This document shows positions 49,678-60,991 of a DNA stretch of 64,000 nucleotides, in pieces (within the stretch, counting starts at the first letter, position 1; the number at the start of each line of letters is the position of its first letter). Made by a program: the position numbers and the translations under genes. The notes beneath the pieces are model-generated. The model did not search any database, was not told where the DNA came from, and saw nothing but the letters and a program-made list of their open reading frames with translations. The stretch is from Sabellastarte sp. h YS-2021 (Eukaryota; Annelida; Polychaeta; Sabellida; Sabellidae): the NCBI GenBank assembly GCA_964017235.1, contig OZ024929.1:156287609-156351608 (forward strand), read 5' to 3'.

Positions 49678-51976
49678 CAATCAATATGTAACTCAATTGA
49701 ATTCACTGCTGCTGGCCGGGAGCCCTACCTTAGAGACAAAAGACACTTGTACTGTAAAGCTAAATGTTGTAAATTCTGTACCTACTGCGCCCGGGCATTC
49801 TCAAAAGAAGGAAATAAGTCCCGGGGCAGCAGTTTGTCATCCATACAGTCACAAATTAAAATATGTGAACAGTGCTTCTTGTGTCATTCCATTGTCTTAT
49901 GTAAATATTGTAAGAAATGCTCCCAATGTTGTCTCAAATCTTCCTGTAGGGGCCAGACTTCAAAACTTTTGGGAAAAGTGGCTAGATCTGGGTGCCGGTC
50001 CAAAAGTAGTTCAAATCCTGAAGGAGGGTTACACCCTCCCCTTCCGGACCAGGCCAAAATTGTCAAGAGTTCCCACAATTGTAAGCTGTTATGGCAATCC
50101 TCACAGGAACCTCGAGCTGTTAGAGGCATTACATCAGCTTACAACAAAAAATGCTATAGAACTGGTAAACAAACAGACCTCACTAGGGTTCTTCAACCGA
50201 CTATTCTTGGTGCCCAAACCCAACAACAAATGGAGGCCAATCCTAGATTTGAGCAATCTGAATTTTTTCCTAAAAACTGAAAAATTCAAAATGGAGACCC
50301 CGGAAACCATCAGAACCTCCCTCCAACGGGGAGAATGGGTAACCTCCATAGACTTCAAGGACGCTTATTTCCACATTCCAATACAGGAACAGTCCAGGAA
50401 ATACCTAAGATTTCACGTCCAGGGGCAGACCTATCAATTCAAAGCTCTCCCCTTCGGCTTATCCACAGCTCCGATGGAATTCACTGTCATAGCCAAGGAG
50501 GTGAAATTGATGGCCACTCAAAGAGGTATAAGGATCCACCAGTACCTAGACGACTGGTTGGTGAGAGCCACATCCCACCAGGAATGTCTCCGACATACCC
50601 AAATCTTGCTGGAGATGTGCCGGAGCCTAGGTTGGTTGGTGAACACAGAAAAGTCGGAGCTAGACCCAAAGCAAACCTTCAATTTCGTAGGTTACCAGTT
50701 CGACCTCCAGTCCGGTCGGGTCAGACCGACACCGGACAGATGGCAAAATTTACAAACCAAGATACAGGAACTTCTTTCCATCCCAGTTTGTTCGGTGAGA
50801 GAGTTCATGTCTCTGATAGGCCTACTGACGGCCACCGAAAAACAAGTCCATTTGGGCAGATTACACATGAGGCCCATTCAGTGGCATCTCAAAAGCCACT
50901 GGAGAATTCCGGAATCATTAGAAAAGAAGATTCCTCTACCCAGATGTTTACACCCTCATCTACAATGGTGGCTAAAGGAAAGCAATGTCCTTACCGGCCA
51001 ACCATTACACCCAATACAACACGCACTACAAGTCTTTACAGACGCGTCAAAAGAAGGCTGGGGCGCTCACTTAAACGACTTCACCGCCAGGGGCACTTGG
51101 TCCCTACCGGAAAGCAAGTTACACATAAACTATCTGGAGCTCAAGGCAGTTCTACTAGCCCTAAAGGAGTTTCAAGATTTGTGCGTCGGAAAAATGGTTC
51201 TGATAGCAACCGACAATACCACAGTAGTAGCTTACATAAACAAAGAGGGAGGTATGAGGTCCGGCCCACTCTGTGCCCTCCTATGGAGGATATTAACCTG
51301 GTGTACCAACAAGCAGGTTACACTCCGGGCACGACACATTCCAGGCAGACTAAATGTGGTGGCCGACAAACTATCCAAACTGGGCCAAACCATTCAAACG
51401 GAGTGGTCCCTGTCTCCACAAGTTTTTCAAAGGATATGTCACAGGTGGCACCGACCTCAAATAGACCTGTTCGCCACAAGGTTCAACAGCAAACTTCCCC
51501 TCTTTGTCTCCCCAGTTCCGGATCCCAAGGCTACCGCAATAGATGCACTGACCCTTTCTTGGAGGGATCTGGATGCCTACGCCTTTCCACCAACGGCCAT
51601 CTTGGGCAAAGTGGTGGAAAAGTTGCAGAACTGCCCTTGCAAGAGACTAATTCTCATTGCACCGGGTTGGCCCAACATGGCCTGGTTCTGGGATCTGGTG
51701 GAGATGTCCAGCCAAATTCCCTTGCTACGTCCTCAGATGCCCGATCTCTTGACTCAGCCGTTCAATCAGACCACCCACAGGAGTCTGTCAAACCTAAACC
51801 TTCATGCATGGCTCCTAGAGCCACACTCATTAAAAAACAAGGTTTCTCTCAGGCTGTGGCAGCAAGAATTGAGGCTCCTCAAAGAGGATCAACCAGAGCA
51901 GTCTATGAGGCAAAGTGGACCGTTTTTAAGAAATGGTGCCTCATTAGTCAGGTGGACTTCAAGTCACCACCTCTGA
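49484..51976 (+). CDS. DIRS copy 2 RT, RNase H and methyltransferase-like polyprotein
   Basis: The 830-residue frame is intact and colinear with copy 1. RT begins with VGARLQNFWEKWLDLG, contains LVPKPNNKWRPILDLSN, IDFKDAYFHIPIQ, LPFGLSTAP and catalytic YLDD (354-357). RNase H shows FTDASKEGWGAHL, INYLELKAVLLAL and ATDNTTVVAYINK, and the C-terminal region has DLFATRF and AYAFPP. It overlaps ORF1 by about 190 bp and ends inside the YR region. No inactivating change is seen in this frame, in contrast to the YR frame. Confidence 0.9.
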   Translation: MTRVGPAHLHIKAGDSIHMNAMSRSLRNNRKDRHGKIFHALSVENRGNSHSTPPDRPRVSSSTNDNQYVTQLNSLLLAGSPTLETKDTCTVKLNVVNSVPTAPGHSQKKEISPGAAVCHPYSHKLKYVNSASCVIPLSYVNIVRNAPNVVSNLPVGARLQNFWEKWLDLGAGPKVVQILKEGYTLPFRTRPKLSRVPTIVSCYGNPHRNLELLEALHQLTTKNAIELVNKQTSLGFFNRLFLVPKPNNKWRPILDLSNLNFFLKTEKFKMETPETIRTSLQRGEWVTSIDFKDAYFHIPIQEQSRKYLRFHVQGQTYQFKALPFGLSTAPMEFTVIAKEVKLMATQRGIRIHQYLDDWLVRATSHQECLRHTQILLEMCRSLGWLVNTEKSELDPKQTFNFVGYQFDLQSGRVRPTPDRWQNLQTKIQELLSIPVCSVREFMSLIGLLTATEKQVHLGRLHMRPIQWHLKSHWRIPESLEKKIPLPRCLHPHLQWWLKESNVLTGQPLHPIQHALQVFTDASKEGWGAHLNDFTARGTWSLPESKLHINYLELKAVLLALKEFQDLCVGKMVLIATDNTTVVAYINKEGGMRSGPLCALLWRILTWCTNKQVTLRARHIPGRLNVVADKLSKLGQTIQTEWSLSPQVFQRICHRWHRPQIDLFATRFNSKLPLFVSPVPDPKATAIDALTLSWRDLDAYAFPPTAILGKVVEKLQNCPCKRLILIAPGWPNMAWFWDLVEMSSQIPLLRPQMPDLLTQPFNQTTHRSLSNLNLHAWLLEPHSLKNKVSLRLWQQELRLLKEDQPEQSMRQSGPFLRNGASLVRWTSSHHL
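49747..50280 (+). CDS. Cys-rich overlapping frame, DIRS copy 2
   Basis: This is the counterpart of 12250-12783 in copy 1, in the same frame as ORF1 and YR. The frame is open directly from the ORF1 stop (49675-49677) through to TGA at 50278. It has the clusters C-x3-C-C-x2-C-x2-C and C-x2-C-x2-C-x5-C-x2-C-x2-C-x2-C-C-x4-C with spacing identical to copy 1. The overlapping RT frame encodes a Val/Ala-containing linker here. Whether a protein is made, perhaps by readthrough of ORF1, is unknown. It could be an accidental by-product of RT codon use, but the retained Cys codons argue otherwise. Confidence 0.5.
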   Translation: MYCKAKCCKFCTYCARAFSKEGNKSRGSSLSSIQSQIKICEQCFLCHSIVLCKYCKKCSQCCLKSSCRGQTSKLLGKVARSGCRSKSSSNPEGGLHPPLPDQAKIVKSSHNCKLLWQSSQEPRAVRGITSAYNKKCYRTGKQTDLTRVLQPTILGAQTQQQMEANPRFEQSEFFPKN

Positions 51977-52377
51977 AATCCATAGCAGACTTCCTGCTAT
52001 ACCTTTTTCAGGACAGGAAATTACAGCCTGGTACCATTGAGGGTTACAGGTCTGCCATCGCTGATAAGCTGGGAAATTCTCCCACCAACATCAGTAAGGA
52101 CGAAAATCTTACTCGTCTCCTAGATAGTTTTCACAGGGATAGACCAAAGGGTAGAAGGGGAGTTCCCTCGTGGAACCTGTCACTGGTACTACACCAGCTT
52201 ACAAAACCCCCATTTGAGCCTCTAAGAGAGGCCTCCCTAAAACATCTGACATTCAAAACTGTCTTTCTTCTTGCCTTGGGGTCAGGCAAGAGAAGGAGTG
52301 AGATACACGCCTGGCAACATAAAAACATTAGGCACCAGTCAGACTGGTCAAAATTTATCTCTGTACCCTTCACCTAG
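50335..52377 (+). pseudogene. DIRS copy 2 tyrosine recombinase, N-terminal part (disrupted)
   Basis: Recognisable YR similarity starts near 51830 (KKQGFSQAVAARIEAPQRGS). It continues through GTIEGYRSAIADKLGNSP, GVPSWNLSLVLHQLTKPP and the catalytic-Arg block LGSGKRRSEIHAWQ. After SDWSK an extra T shifts the frame, and a stop follows just before the inserted carrier at 52383. The remaining catalytic residues (HDVR and Tyr) lie 8.6 kb downstream. The upstream part of this frame (50335-51830) overlaps RT and shows no clear independent conservation. Confidence 0.85.
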
Positions 52378-52519
52378 TTTTTATCTCCCGCCCGGCTCAC
52401 CGGAGGGAGATCATAATTTGCACCATGTGCGTGTGTACGTGCGTGCGTGCGTGCGTGTGTCACGTAGTTTTCTCTGAAACTACTACAGTTACACATTTTT
52501 GGTAAATCACAAGTCCTAA

Positions 52520-53330
52520 TGAATTTTTTTGCTCTTCAATATTTTTTGGGTTTGGTGAACTTTGGCCCACTTTTGAGTGAGTAATAGCTATTTTAGCTAA
52601 TATAATTATATGGCTTATAACTCTGAAACTATTGCATTTACAGTATTTTGTTCTAATATGTTGTTCAGCTACTTTCTCCACAGCTACAACATGGTCAGTA
52701 GTTTGGAAGTGTATCTCCATAGCTAAGTGAGTAATAGCTACTTTGTCAATTTTTAATTATAACCATAATGAGTAAATGGCTTATATCTTCATAAGTATTG
52801 CAGCTACACAATTTTGTTCCAATATGTTGTTCAGCTACTTTCTCCACAGCTACAACATGGTCAGTAGTTTGCAAGTGTATCTCCATAGCTAAGTGAGTTA
52901 TAGCTACTTTTTCAATTTTTAATGATAACCATAATGAGTAAATGGCTTATATCTTCAAAAGTATTGCAGCTACACAATTTTGTTCCAATATGTTGTTCGG
53001 CTACTTTCTCCTCTGCTACAACATGGTCAGTAGTTTGGAAGTGTATCTCCGTAGCTAAGTGAGTAATAGCTACTTTTTCAGTTTTTAATGATAACCATAA
53101 TGAGTAAATGGCTTATATCTTCAAAAGTATTGCAGCTACACAATTTTGTTCCAATATGTTGTTCAGCTACTTTCTCCACTGCTACAACATGGCCGGTAGT
53201 TTGGAAGTGTATCGCTATAGCTAAGTGAGTAATAGCTACTTTTTCAATTTTTAATGATAACCATAATGAGTAAATTGCTTATATCTTCAAAAGTATTGCA
53301 GCTACACAATTTCTCTCAAATATGTTGTTC
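52520..53330 (+). repeat. Family A variant units
   Basis: About five units contain AAGTATTGCAGCTACACAAT, ATATGTTGTTCAGCTACTTT, TCTCCACAGCTACAACATGG and AAGTGAGTAATAGCTAC, with a period of about 160 bp. Confidence 0.8.
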
Positions 53331-54575
53331 ATGTACTTTTTTGTGAACTGTAACATATTTAAGTTTCACAACTGTTGCTCGATGTACAAGTGAGTAATGG
53401 CTACTTTATTGCTACTTTTAGTGAAAATGTGAAAAATCAGAAATATCTCTCAAACTGTAAGATATAGAGCAATTTTGAGCAAATTTTTGACCCACAGGGT
53501 AGTACTAGAGTATCCTATTGCTAAGGGGGGAAAAGTTTGGTGAACTTTGGCCTACTTTTGAGTGAGTAATAGCGCTTTTACCTAATATAATTATATGACT
53601 TATAACTGTCAATGAGTAAATGGCTTATATCTTCATAAGTATTGCAGCTACACAATTTTGTTCCAATATGATGTTCAGCTACTTTCTCAACAGCTACAAC
53701 ATGGTCAGTAATTTGGAAGTGTATCTCCATAGCTAAGTGAGTAATAGCTACTTTTTCAATTTTTAATGATAACCATAATGAGTAAATGGCTTATATCTTC
53801 AAAAGTATTGCAGCTACACAATTTCTCTCAAATATGTTGTTCATGTACTTTTTTGTGAACTGTAACATATTTAAGTTTCACAACTGTTGCTCGATGTACA
53901 AGTGAGTAATGGCTACTTTATTGCTACTTTTAGTGAAAATGTGAAAAATCAGAAATATCTCTCAAACCGTAAGATATAGAGCAATTTCGAGCAAATTTTT
54001 GACCCACAGGGTAGTACTAGAGTATCCTATTGCTAAGGGGGGAAAGGTTTGGTGAACTTTGGCCTACTTTTGAGTGAGTAATAGCGCTTTTACCTAATAT
54101 AATTATATGACTTTTAACTGTCAATGAGTAAATGGCTTATATCTTCAAAAGTATTGCAGCTACACAATTTTGTTCCAATATGATGTTCAACTACTTTCTC
54201 CACAGCTACAACATGGTCAGTAATTTGGAAGTGTATCTCCATAGCTAAGTGAGTAATAGCTACTTTTTCAATTTTTAATGATAACCATAATGAGTAAATT
54301 GCTTATATCTTCAAAAGTATTGCAGCTACACAATTTCTCTCAAATATGTTGTTCATGTACTTTTTTGTGAACTGTAACATATTTAAGTTTCACAACTGTT
54401 GCTCAATGTACAAGTGAGTAATGGCTACTTTATTGCTACTTTTAGTGAAAATGTGAAAAATCAGAAATATCTCTCAAACTGTAAGAGATAGAGAAATTTC
54501 GAGCAAATTTTTGAACCACAGGGTAGTACTAGAGTATCCTATGCTAAGGGGAAAATGGTTTGGTGAACTTTGGCC
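53330..54575 (+). repeat. 512-bp mixed higher-order repeat
   Basis: The phrase TTCATGTACTTTTTTGTGAA recurs at 53328, 53840 and 54352, a period of exactly 512 bp. Each block joins family A units to a C-like unit (CTCAAACTGTAAGATATAG, TTTTTGACCCACAGGGTAG). The family A and C-like units therefore amplified together. Confidence 0.82.
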
Positions 54576-54579
54576 TACT

Positions 54580-57500
54580 TACTCACCTCCTCAAAATGAG
54601 TAAATGCGAATTATCTCTAAAAGTATTGCAGGTAGCCATTTTTTCTCAAATAACTCATTCACCTACTTTTGGGAGAGCTTTCACTTGGTTAAGTTTCAGA
54701 TGCGTAGCTAGTTACTCACCTACTCAAAATGAGTAAATGCTAATTATGTCTAAAAGTATTGCAGATAGCCAATTTTTCTCAAATAACTCATTCATATACT
54801 TTTGGAAGAGCTTTCACATGGTGAAGTTTCAGACCCATAGCTAATTACTCACCTACTCAAAATAAGTAAATGCAAATTCTCTCTAAAAGTATTGCAGATA
54901 GCCAATTTTTCTCAAATAACTCATTCACCTACTTTTGGGAGAGCTTTCACTTGGTGAAGTTTCAGACCCGTAGCTAATTACTCACCTACTCAAAATGAGT
55001 AAATGCGAATTATCTCTAAAAGTATAGAAGATAGCCAATTTTTCTCAAATAACTCATTCACCTACTTTTGCGAGAGCTTTCACTTGGTGAAGTGTCAGAC
55101 CTGTAGCTAATTTCTCACCTACTCAAAATGAGTAAATGCTAAATATCTCGAAAAGTATTGCAGATAGCCAATTTTTCTCAAATAACTCATTCATTTACTT
55201 TTGGAAGAGCTTTCACATGGTGAAGTTTCAGACCCATAGCTAATTACTCGCCTACTCAAAATGAGTAAATGCGAATTATCTCTAAAAGTATTGCAGATAG
55301 CCAATTTTTCTCAAATAACTCATTCATCTACTTTTGGAAGAGCTTTCACATGGTGAAGTTTCAGACCCGTAGCTAATTACTCACCTACTCAAAATGAGTA
55401 AATGCGAATTCTCTCTAAAAGTATTGCAGATAGCCAATTTTTCTCAAATAACTCATTCACCTACTTTTGGGAGAGCTTTCACTTGGTGAAGTTTCAGAGC
55501 CGTAGCTAATTACTCACCTACTCAAAATGAGTAAATGCTAATTATCTCTAAAAGTATTGCAGATAGCCAATTTTTCTCAAATAACTCATTCATCTACTTT
55601 TGGAAGAGCTTTCACATGGTGAAGTTTCAGACCCATAGCTAATTACTCACCTACTCAAAATGAGTAAATGCGAATTTTCTCTAAAAGTATTGCAGATAGC
55701 CATTTTTTCTCAAATAACTCATTCACCTACTTTTGGGAGAGCTTTCACTTGGTTAAGTTTCAGATGCGTAGCTAGTTACTCACCTACTCAAAATGAGTAA
55801 ATGCTAATTATGTCTAAAAGTATTGCAGATAGCCAATTTTTCTCAAATAACTCATTCATATACTTTTGGAAGAGCTTTCACATGGTGAAGTTTCAGACCC
55901 ATAGCTAATTACTCACCTACTCAAAATAAGTAAATGCAAATTCTCTCTAAAAGTATTGCAGATAGCCAATTTTTCTCAAATAACTCATTCACCTACTTTT
56001 GGGAGAGCTTTCACTTGGTGAAGTTTCAGACCCGTAGCTAATTACTCACCTACTCAAAATGAGTAAATGCGAATTATCTCTAAAAGTATAGAAGATAGCC
56101 AATTTTTCTCAAATAACTCATTCACCTACTTTTGCGAGAGCTTTCACATGGTGAAGTGTCAGACCTGTAGCTAATTTCTCACCTACTCAAAATGAGTAAA
56201 TGCTAAATATCTCGAAAAGTATTGCAGATAGCCAATTTTTCTCAAATAACTCATTCATTTACTTTTGGAAGAGCTTTCACATGGTGAAGTTTCAGACCCA
56301 TAGCTAATTACTCGCCTACTCAAAATGAGTAAATGTGAATTATCTCTAAAAGTATTGCAGATAGCCAATTTTTCTCAAATAACTCATTCATCTACTTTTG
56401 GAAGAGCTTTCACATGGTGAAGTTTCAGACCCGTAGCTAATTACTCACCTACTCAAAATGAGTAAATGCGAATTCTCTCTAAAAGTATTGCAGATAGCCA
56501 ATTTTTCTCAAATAACTCATTCATCTACTTTTGGGAGAGCTTTCACTTGGTGAAGTTTCAGACCCGTAGCTAATTACTCACCTACTCAAAATGAGTAAAT
56601 GCTAATTATCTCTAAAAGTATTGCAGATAGCCAATTTTTCTCAAATAACTCATTCATCTACTTTTGGAAGAGCTTTCACATGGTGAAGTTTCAGACCCAT
56701 AGCTAATTACTCACCTACTCAAAATGAGTAAATGCGAATTTTCTCTAAAAGTATTGCAGATAGCCAATTTTTCTCAAATAACTCATTCACCTACTTTTGG
56801 AAGAGCTTTCACATTGTGAAGTTTCAGATCCATAGCTACTTACTCGCCTACTCAAAATGAGTAAATGCTAATTATGTCTAAAAGTATTGCAGATAGCCAA
56901 TTTTTCTCAAATAACTCATTCATATACTTTTGGAAGAGCTTTCACTTAGTGAGGTTTCAGACCCCTAGCTAATTTCTCATCTACTCAAAATGAGTAAATG
57001 CGAATTATCTCTAAAAGTATTGCAGATAGCCAATTTTTCTCAAATAACTCATTCACCTACTTTTGGGAGAGCTTTCACTTGGTGAAGTTTCAGACCCATA
57101 GCTACTTACTCGCCTACTCAAAATGAGTAAATGCGAATTATCTCTAAAAATATTGCAGATAGCCAATTTTTCTCAAATAACTCATTCATCTACTTTTGGA
57201 AGAGCTTTCACATGGTGAAGTTTCAGACCCATAGCTAATTACTCACCTACTCAAAATGAGTAAATGCGAATTATCTCTAAAAGTATTGCAGATAGCCAAT
57301 TTTTCTCAAATAACTCATTCACCTACTTTTGGGAGAGCTTTCACTTGGTGAAGTTTCAGACCCGTAGCTAATTACTCACCTACTCAAAATGAGTAAATGC
57401 TAATTATCTCTAAAAGTATTGCAGATAGCCAATTTTTCTCAAATAACTCATTCATCTACTTTTGGAAGAGCTTTCACATGGTGAAGTTTCAGACCCATAG

Positions 57501-60000
57501 CTAATTACTCACCTACTCAAAATGAGTAAATGCGAATTCTCTCTAAAAGTATTGCAGATAGCCAATTTTTCTCAAATAACTCATTCACCTACTTTTGGAA
57601 GAGCTTTCACTTGGTGAAGTTTCAGACCCGTAGCTAATTACTCACCTACTCAAAATGAGTAAATGCTAATTATCTCTAAAAGTATTGCAGATAGCCAATT
57701 TTTCTCAAATAACTCATTCATCTACTTTTGGGACAGCTTTCACTTGGTGAAGTGTGAGACCTGTAGCTAATTTCTCACCTACTCAAAATGAGTAAATGTT
57801 AAATATCTCTAAAAGTATTGCAGATAGCCATTTTTTCTCAAATAACTCATTCATTTACTTTTGGAAGAGCTTTCACATGGTGAAGTTTCAGACCCATAGC
57901 TAATTACTCGCCTACTCAAAATGAGTAAATGTGAATTATCTCTAAAAGTATTGCAGATAGCCAATTTTTCTCAAATAACTCATTCACCTACTTTTGGGAG
58001 AGCTTTCACTCCGTGAAGTTTCAGACCCATAGCTAATTACTCACCTACTCAAAATGAGTAAATGCTAATTATGTCTAAAAGTATTCCAGATAGCCAATTT
58101 TTCTCAAATAACTCATTCATCTACTTTTGGAAGAGCTTTCACATGGTGAAGTTTCAGACTCGTAGGTAATTACTCACCTACTCAAAATGAGTAAATGCGA
58201 ATTATCTCTAAAAGTATTGCAGATAGCCAATTTTTCTCAAATAACTCATTCATCTACTTTTGGAAGAGCTTTCACATGGTGAAGTTTCAGACCCATAGCT
58301 AATTACTCACCTACTCAAAATGAGTAAATGCGAATTCTCTCTAAAAGTATTGCAGATAGCCAATTTTTCTCAAATAACTCATTCACCTACTTTTGGGAGA
58401 GCTTTCACTTGGTGAAGTTTCAGACCCGTAGCTAATTACTCACCTACTCAAAATGAGTAAATGCTAATTATCTCTAAAAGTATTGCAGATAGCCAATTTT
58501 TCTCAAATAACTCATTCATCTACTTTTGGAAGAGCTTTCACATGGTGAAGTTTCAGACCCATAGCTAATTACTCACCTACTCAAAATGAGTAAATGCGAA
58601 TTTTCTCTAAAAGTATTGCAGATAGCCAATTTTTCTCAAATAACTCATTCACCTACTTTTGGAAGAGCTTTCACATTGTGAAGTTTCAGACCCATAGCTA
58701 CTTACTCGCCTACTCAAAATGAGTAAATGTGAATTATCTCTAAAAGTATTGCAGATAGCCAATTTTTCTCAAATAACTCATTCATCTACTTTTGGAAGAG
58801 CTTTCACATGGGGAAGTTTCAGACCCATAGCTAATTACTCACCTACTCAAAATGAGTAAATGCGAATGCTCTCTAAAAGTATTGCAGATAGCCAATTTTT
58901 CTCAAATAACTCATTCACCTACTTTTGGGAGAGCTTTCACTTGGTGAAGTTTCAGACCTGTAGCTAATTACTCACCTACTCAAAATGAGTAAATGCTAAT
59001 TATCTCTAAAAGTATTGCAGATAGCCAATTTTTCTCAAATAACTCATTCATCTACTTTTGGAAGAGCTTTCACATGGTGAAGTTTCAGACCCATAGCTAA
59101 TTACTCACCTACTCAAAATGAGTAAATGCGAATTCTCTCTAAAAGTATTGCAGATAGCCAATTTTTCTCAAATAACTCATTCACCTACTTTTGGAAGAGC
59201 TTTCAGTTGGTGAAGTTTCAGACCCGTAGCTAATTACTCACCTACTCAAAATGAGTAAATGCTAATTATCTCTAAAAGTATTGCAGATAGCCAATTTTTC
59301 TCAAATAACTCATTCATCTACTTTTGGGACAGCTTTCACTTGGTGAAGTGTGAGACCTGTAGCTAATTTCTCACCTACTCAAAATGAGTAAATGTTAAAT
59401 ATCTCTAAAAGTATTGCAGATAGCCATTTTTTCTCAAATAACTCATTCATTTACTTTTGGAAGAGCTTTCACATGGTGAAGTTTCAGACCCATAGCTAAT
59501 TTCTCACCTACTGAAAATGAGTAAATGTTAAATATCTCTAAAAGTATTGCAGATAGCCAATTTTTCTCAAATAACTCATTCATCTACTTTTGAAAGAGCT
59601 TTCACATGGTGAAGTTTCAGACTCGTAGGTAATTACTCACCTACTCAAAATGAGTAAATGCTAATTATCTCTAAAAGTATTGTGGGTACCCAATTTTTAT
59701 CAAATAACTCATTCATCTACTTTTGGAAGAGCTTTCACATGGTGAAGTTCCAAACCTGTAGGTAATTACTCACCTACTCAAAATGAGTAAATGCGAATTA
59801 TCTCTAAAAGTATTGCAGATAGCCAGTATTTTTCAAATAACTCACTTCACCTATATTTTGGGAGAACTTTCAATTAGTGAATTTTCAGATCCATATCTAA
59901 TTACTCACCTACTCAAAATGAGTAATTGCCTATTATCACAAAAAAGTATTGCAGATAGCCAGTATTTCTCAAATAACTCATTCACCTACATTTTGGAGAT
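54580..60000 (+). repeat. Family B satellite, 133-bp units, about 40 copies with higher-order structure
   Basis: The monomer is 133 bp. Two types alternate (TTCACTTGGTGAAG with CCCGTAGC, and TTCACATGGTGAAG with CCCATAGC), giving a dimer of 266 bp. Rare variants recur at larger multiples. GATGCGTAGCTAG recurs at 54699 and 55763 and AGTATAGAAG at 55021 and 56085, both 1,064 bp or eight monomers apart. AGTGTGAGACC recurs 1,596 bp or twelve monomers apart (57751 and 59347). No open frame of note is present. Confidence 0.9.
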
Positions 60001-60009
60001 ATTTCACAT

Positions 60010-60290
60010 GCTAAAGTTTTTTTATGAATTATTAAAATAATTTTTAATGCATTATAATTAATGAAATCATGCACTAAATCGATTATAACTTGAAAAGTAT
60101 TGTATTTAGAGCATTTTGTTAAAATATGTTATTCACCTACTTTTTCCCACAGCAACAACATGGTGAGTAACTTGGGTGTCTGTCTCAATAGATAAGTGAG
60201 TAATAGCTCACTTTTGGATTTTTCACTAACTTCCATCATGAGTGAAATCACTTGTAACTTGAAAACTATTGCATTTAGACCTTCAGGGTA
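60010..60290 (+). repeat. Family A unit with leader, between B and C-like arrays
   Basis: The leader TTTTTAATGCATTATAATTA and one and a half family A units are present, as near 34440 and 46385. This suggests one array composed from segments of several carriers. Confidence 0.7.
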
Positions 60291-60930
60291 GTACAAAAGT
60301 GTCCTATGCAAAGGGGAAAGATTTCAATTTTCGCCACTTTTGGCAGCCTTCTTGGATTTTAGCGGAAAAAAATGAAAAAGTGTGAATATCTCGAAAACCA
60401 TAAGAGATAGAGTAATTTCGAGCGAATTTTGACCTGCACGGTAGTACAAGAATGTCCTGTGCAAAGGGGTAAAATATCAATTTTCGCCACTTTTGGCGGC
60501 CTTTTTTTATTTTTGCGGAAAATAGAAAAGTGTCAATATAAACCGTAAGAGATAGAGCGATTTTGAGCAAATTTTTGACCTGCAGGGTGGTACAAGAGTC
60601 TCCTGTGCAAAGGGGGAAAATTTCAATTTTCGCCACTTTTGGCGGCCATCTTACATTTTTGCGGAAAATGAAAAAGTGTCAATATCTCGAAAACCGTAAC
60701 AGATCGAGCGATTTCGAGCGATTTTTTGACCCACAGGGTGATACAAGAGTGTCCTGTCCAAAGGGGAAAAATTTCATTTTTCGCCACTTTCGGCGGCCAT
60801 CTTGGATTTTTGCTGAAAATGGAAAAGTGTCAATATCTCGAAAAGCATAACAGATAGAGCGGTTTCAAGCGAATTTTCGACCTGCAGGATGGTACAACAG
60901 TGTCCTATGCAAAGGGGAAAAATTTCAATG
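60290..60930 (+). repeat. C-like satellite units, about 130 bp, four to five copies
   Basis: Units contain ATATCTCGAAAACCGTAAGA, GATAGAGCGATTT, TTTTTGACCTGCAGGGTGG, GTCCTGTGCAAAGGGG and TTTTCGCCACTTTTGGCGGC. They are related to family C but lack its longer spacer. Confidence 0.8.
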
Positions 60931-60991
60931 TAGTATTTCTTCCCCTGCGGTACTCGGCGGGAGATACATACCGCGGCAGTGGTCTTGTTGA

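Larger units (their letters stand above)
52383..60991 (+). mobile_element. Hairpin-bounded satellite carrier, family A/B copy 2 (8.6 kb, both ends)
   Basis: It begins ATCTCCCGCC, preceded by T, with a palindromic partner GGAGGGAGAT, then a GTGC microsatellite (about 52430-52460). This matches the copy at 20124. Near the 3' end the inverted GGCGGGAGAT (60957-60966) is followed by an imperfect hairpin, ACCGCGGCAGTGGT (60970-60983), and CTTG. The interior runs family A, a 512-bp mixed unit, family B, family A, then C-like units. It is inserted in the YR gene of DIRS copy 2, which gives both flanks. No coding frame is present. The 3' end is CTTG instead of the usual CTRR, so membership in Helitron-type elements rests on the overall arrangement. 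Confidence 0.72.

Noticed and set aside
54580-60000. Regular repeat array that could be mistaken for a CRISPR array
   Set aside because: There are no unique spacers between the repeats; monomers are contiguous and vary gradually, and the context is clearly eukaryotic.
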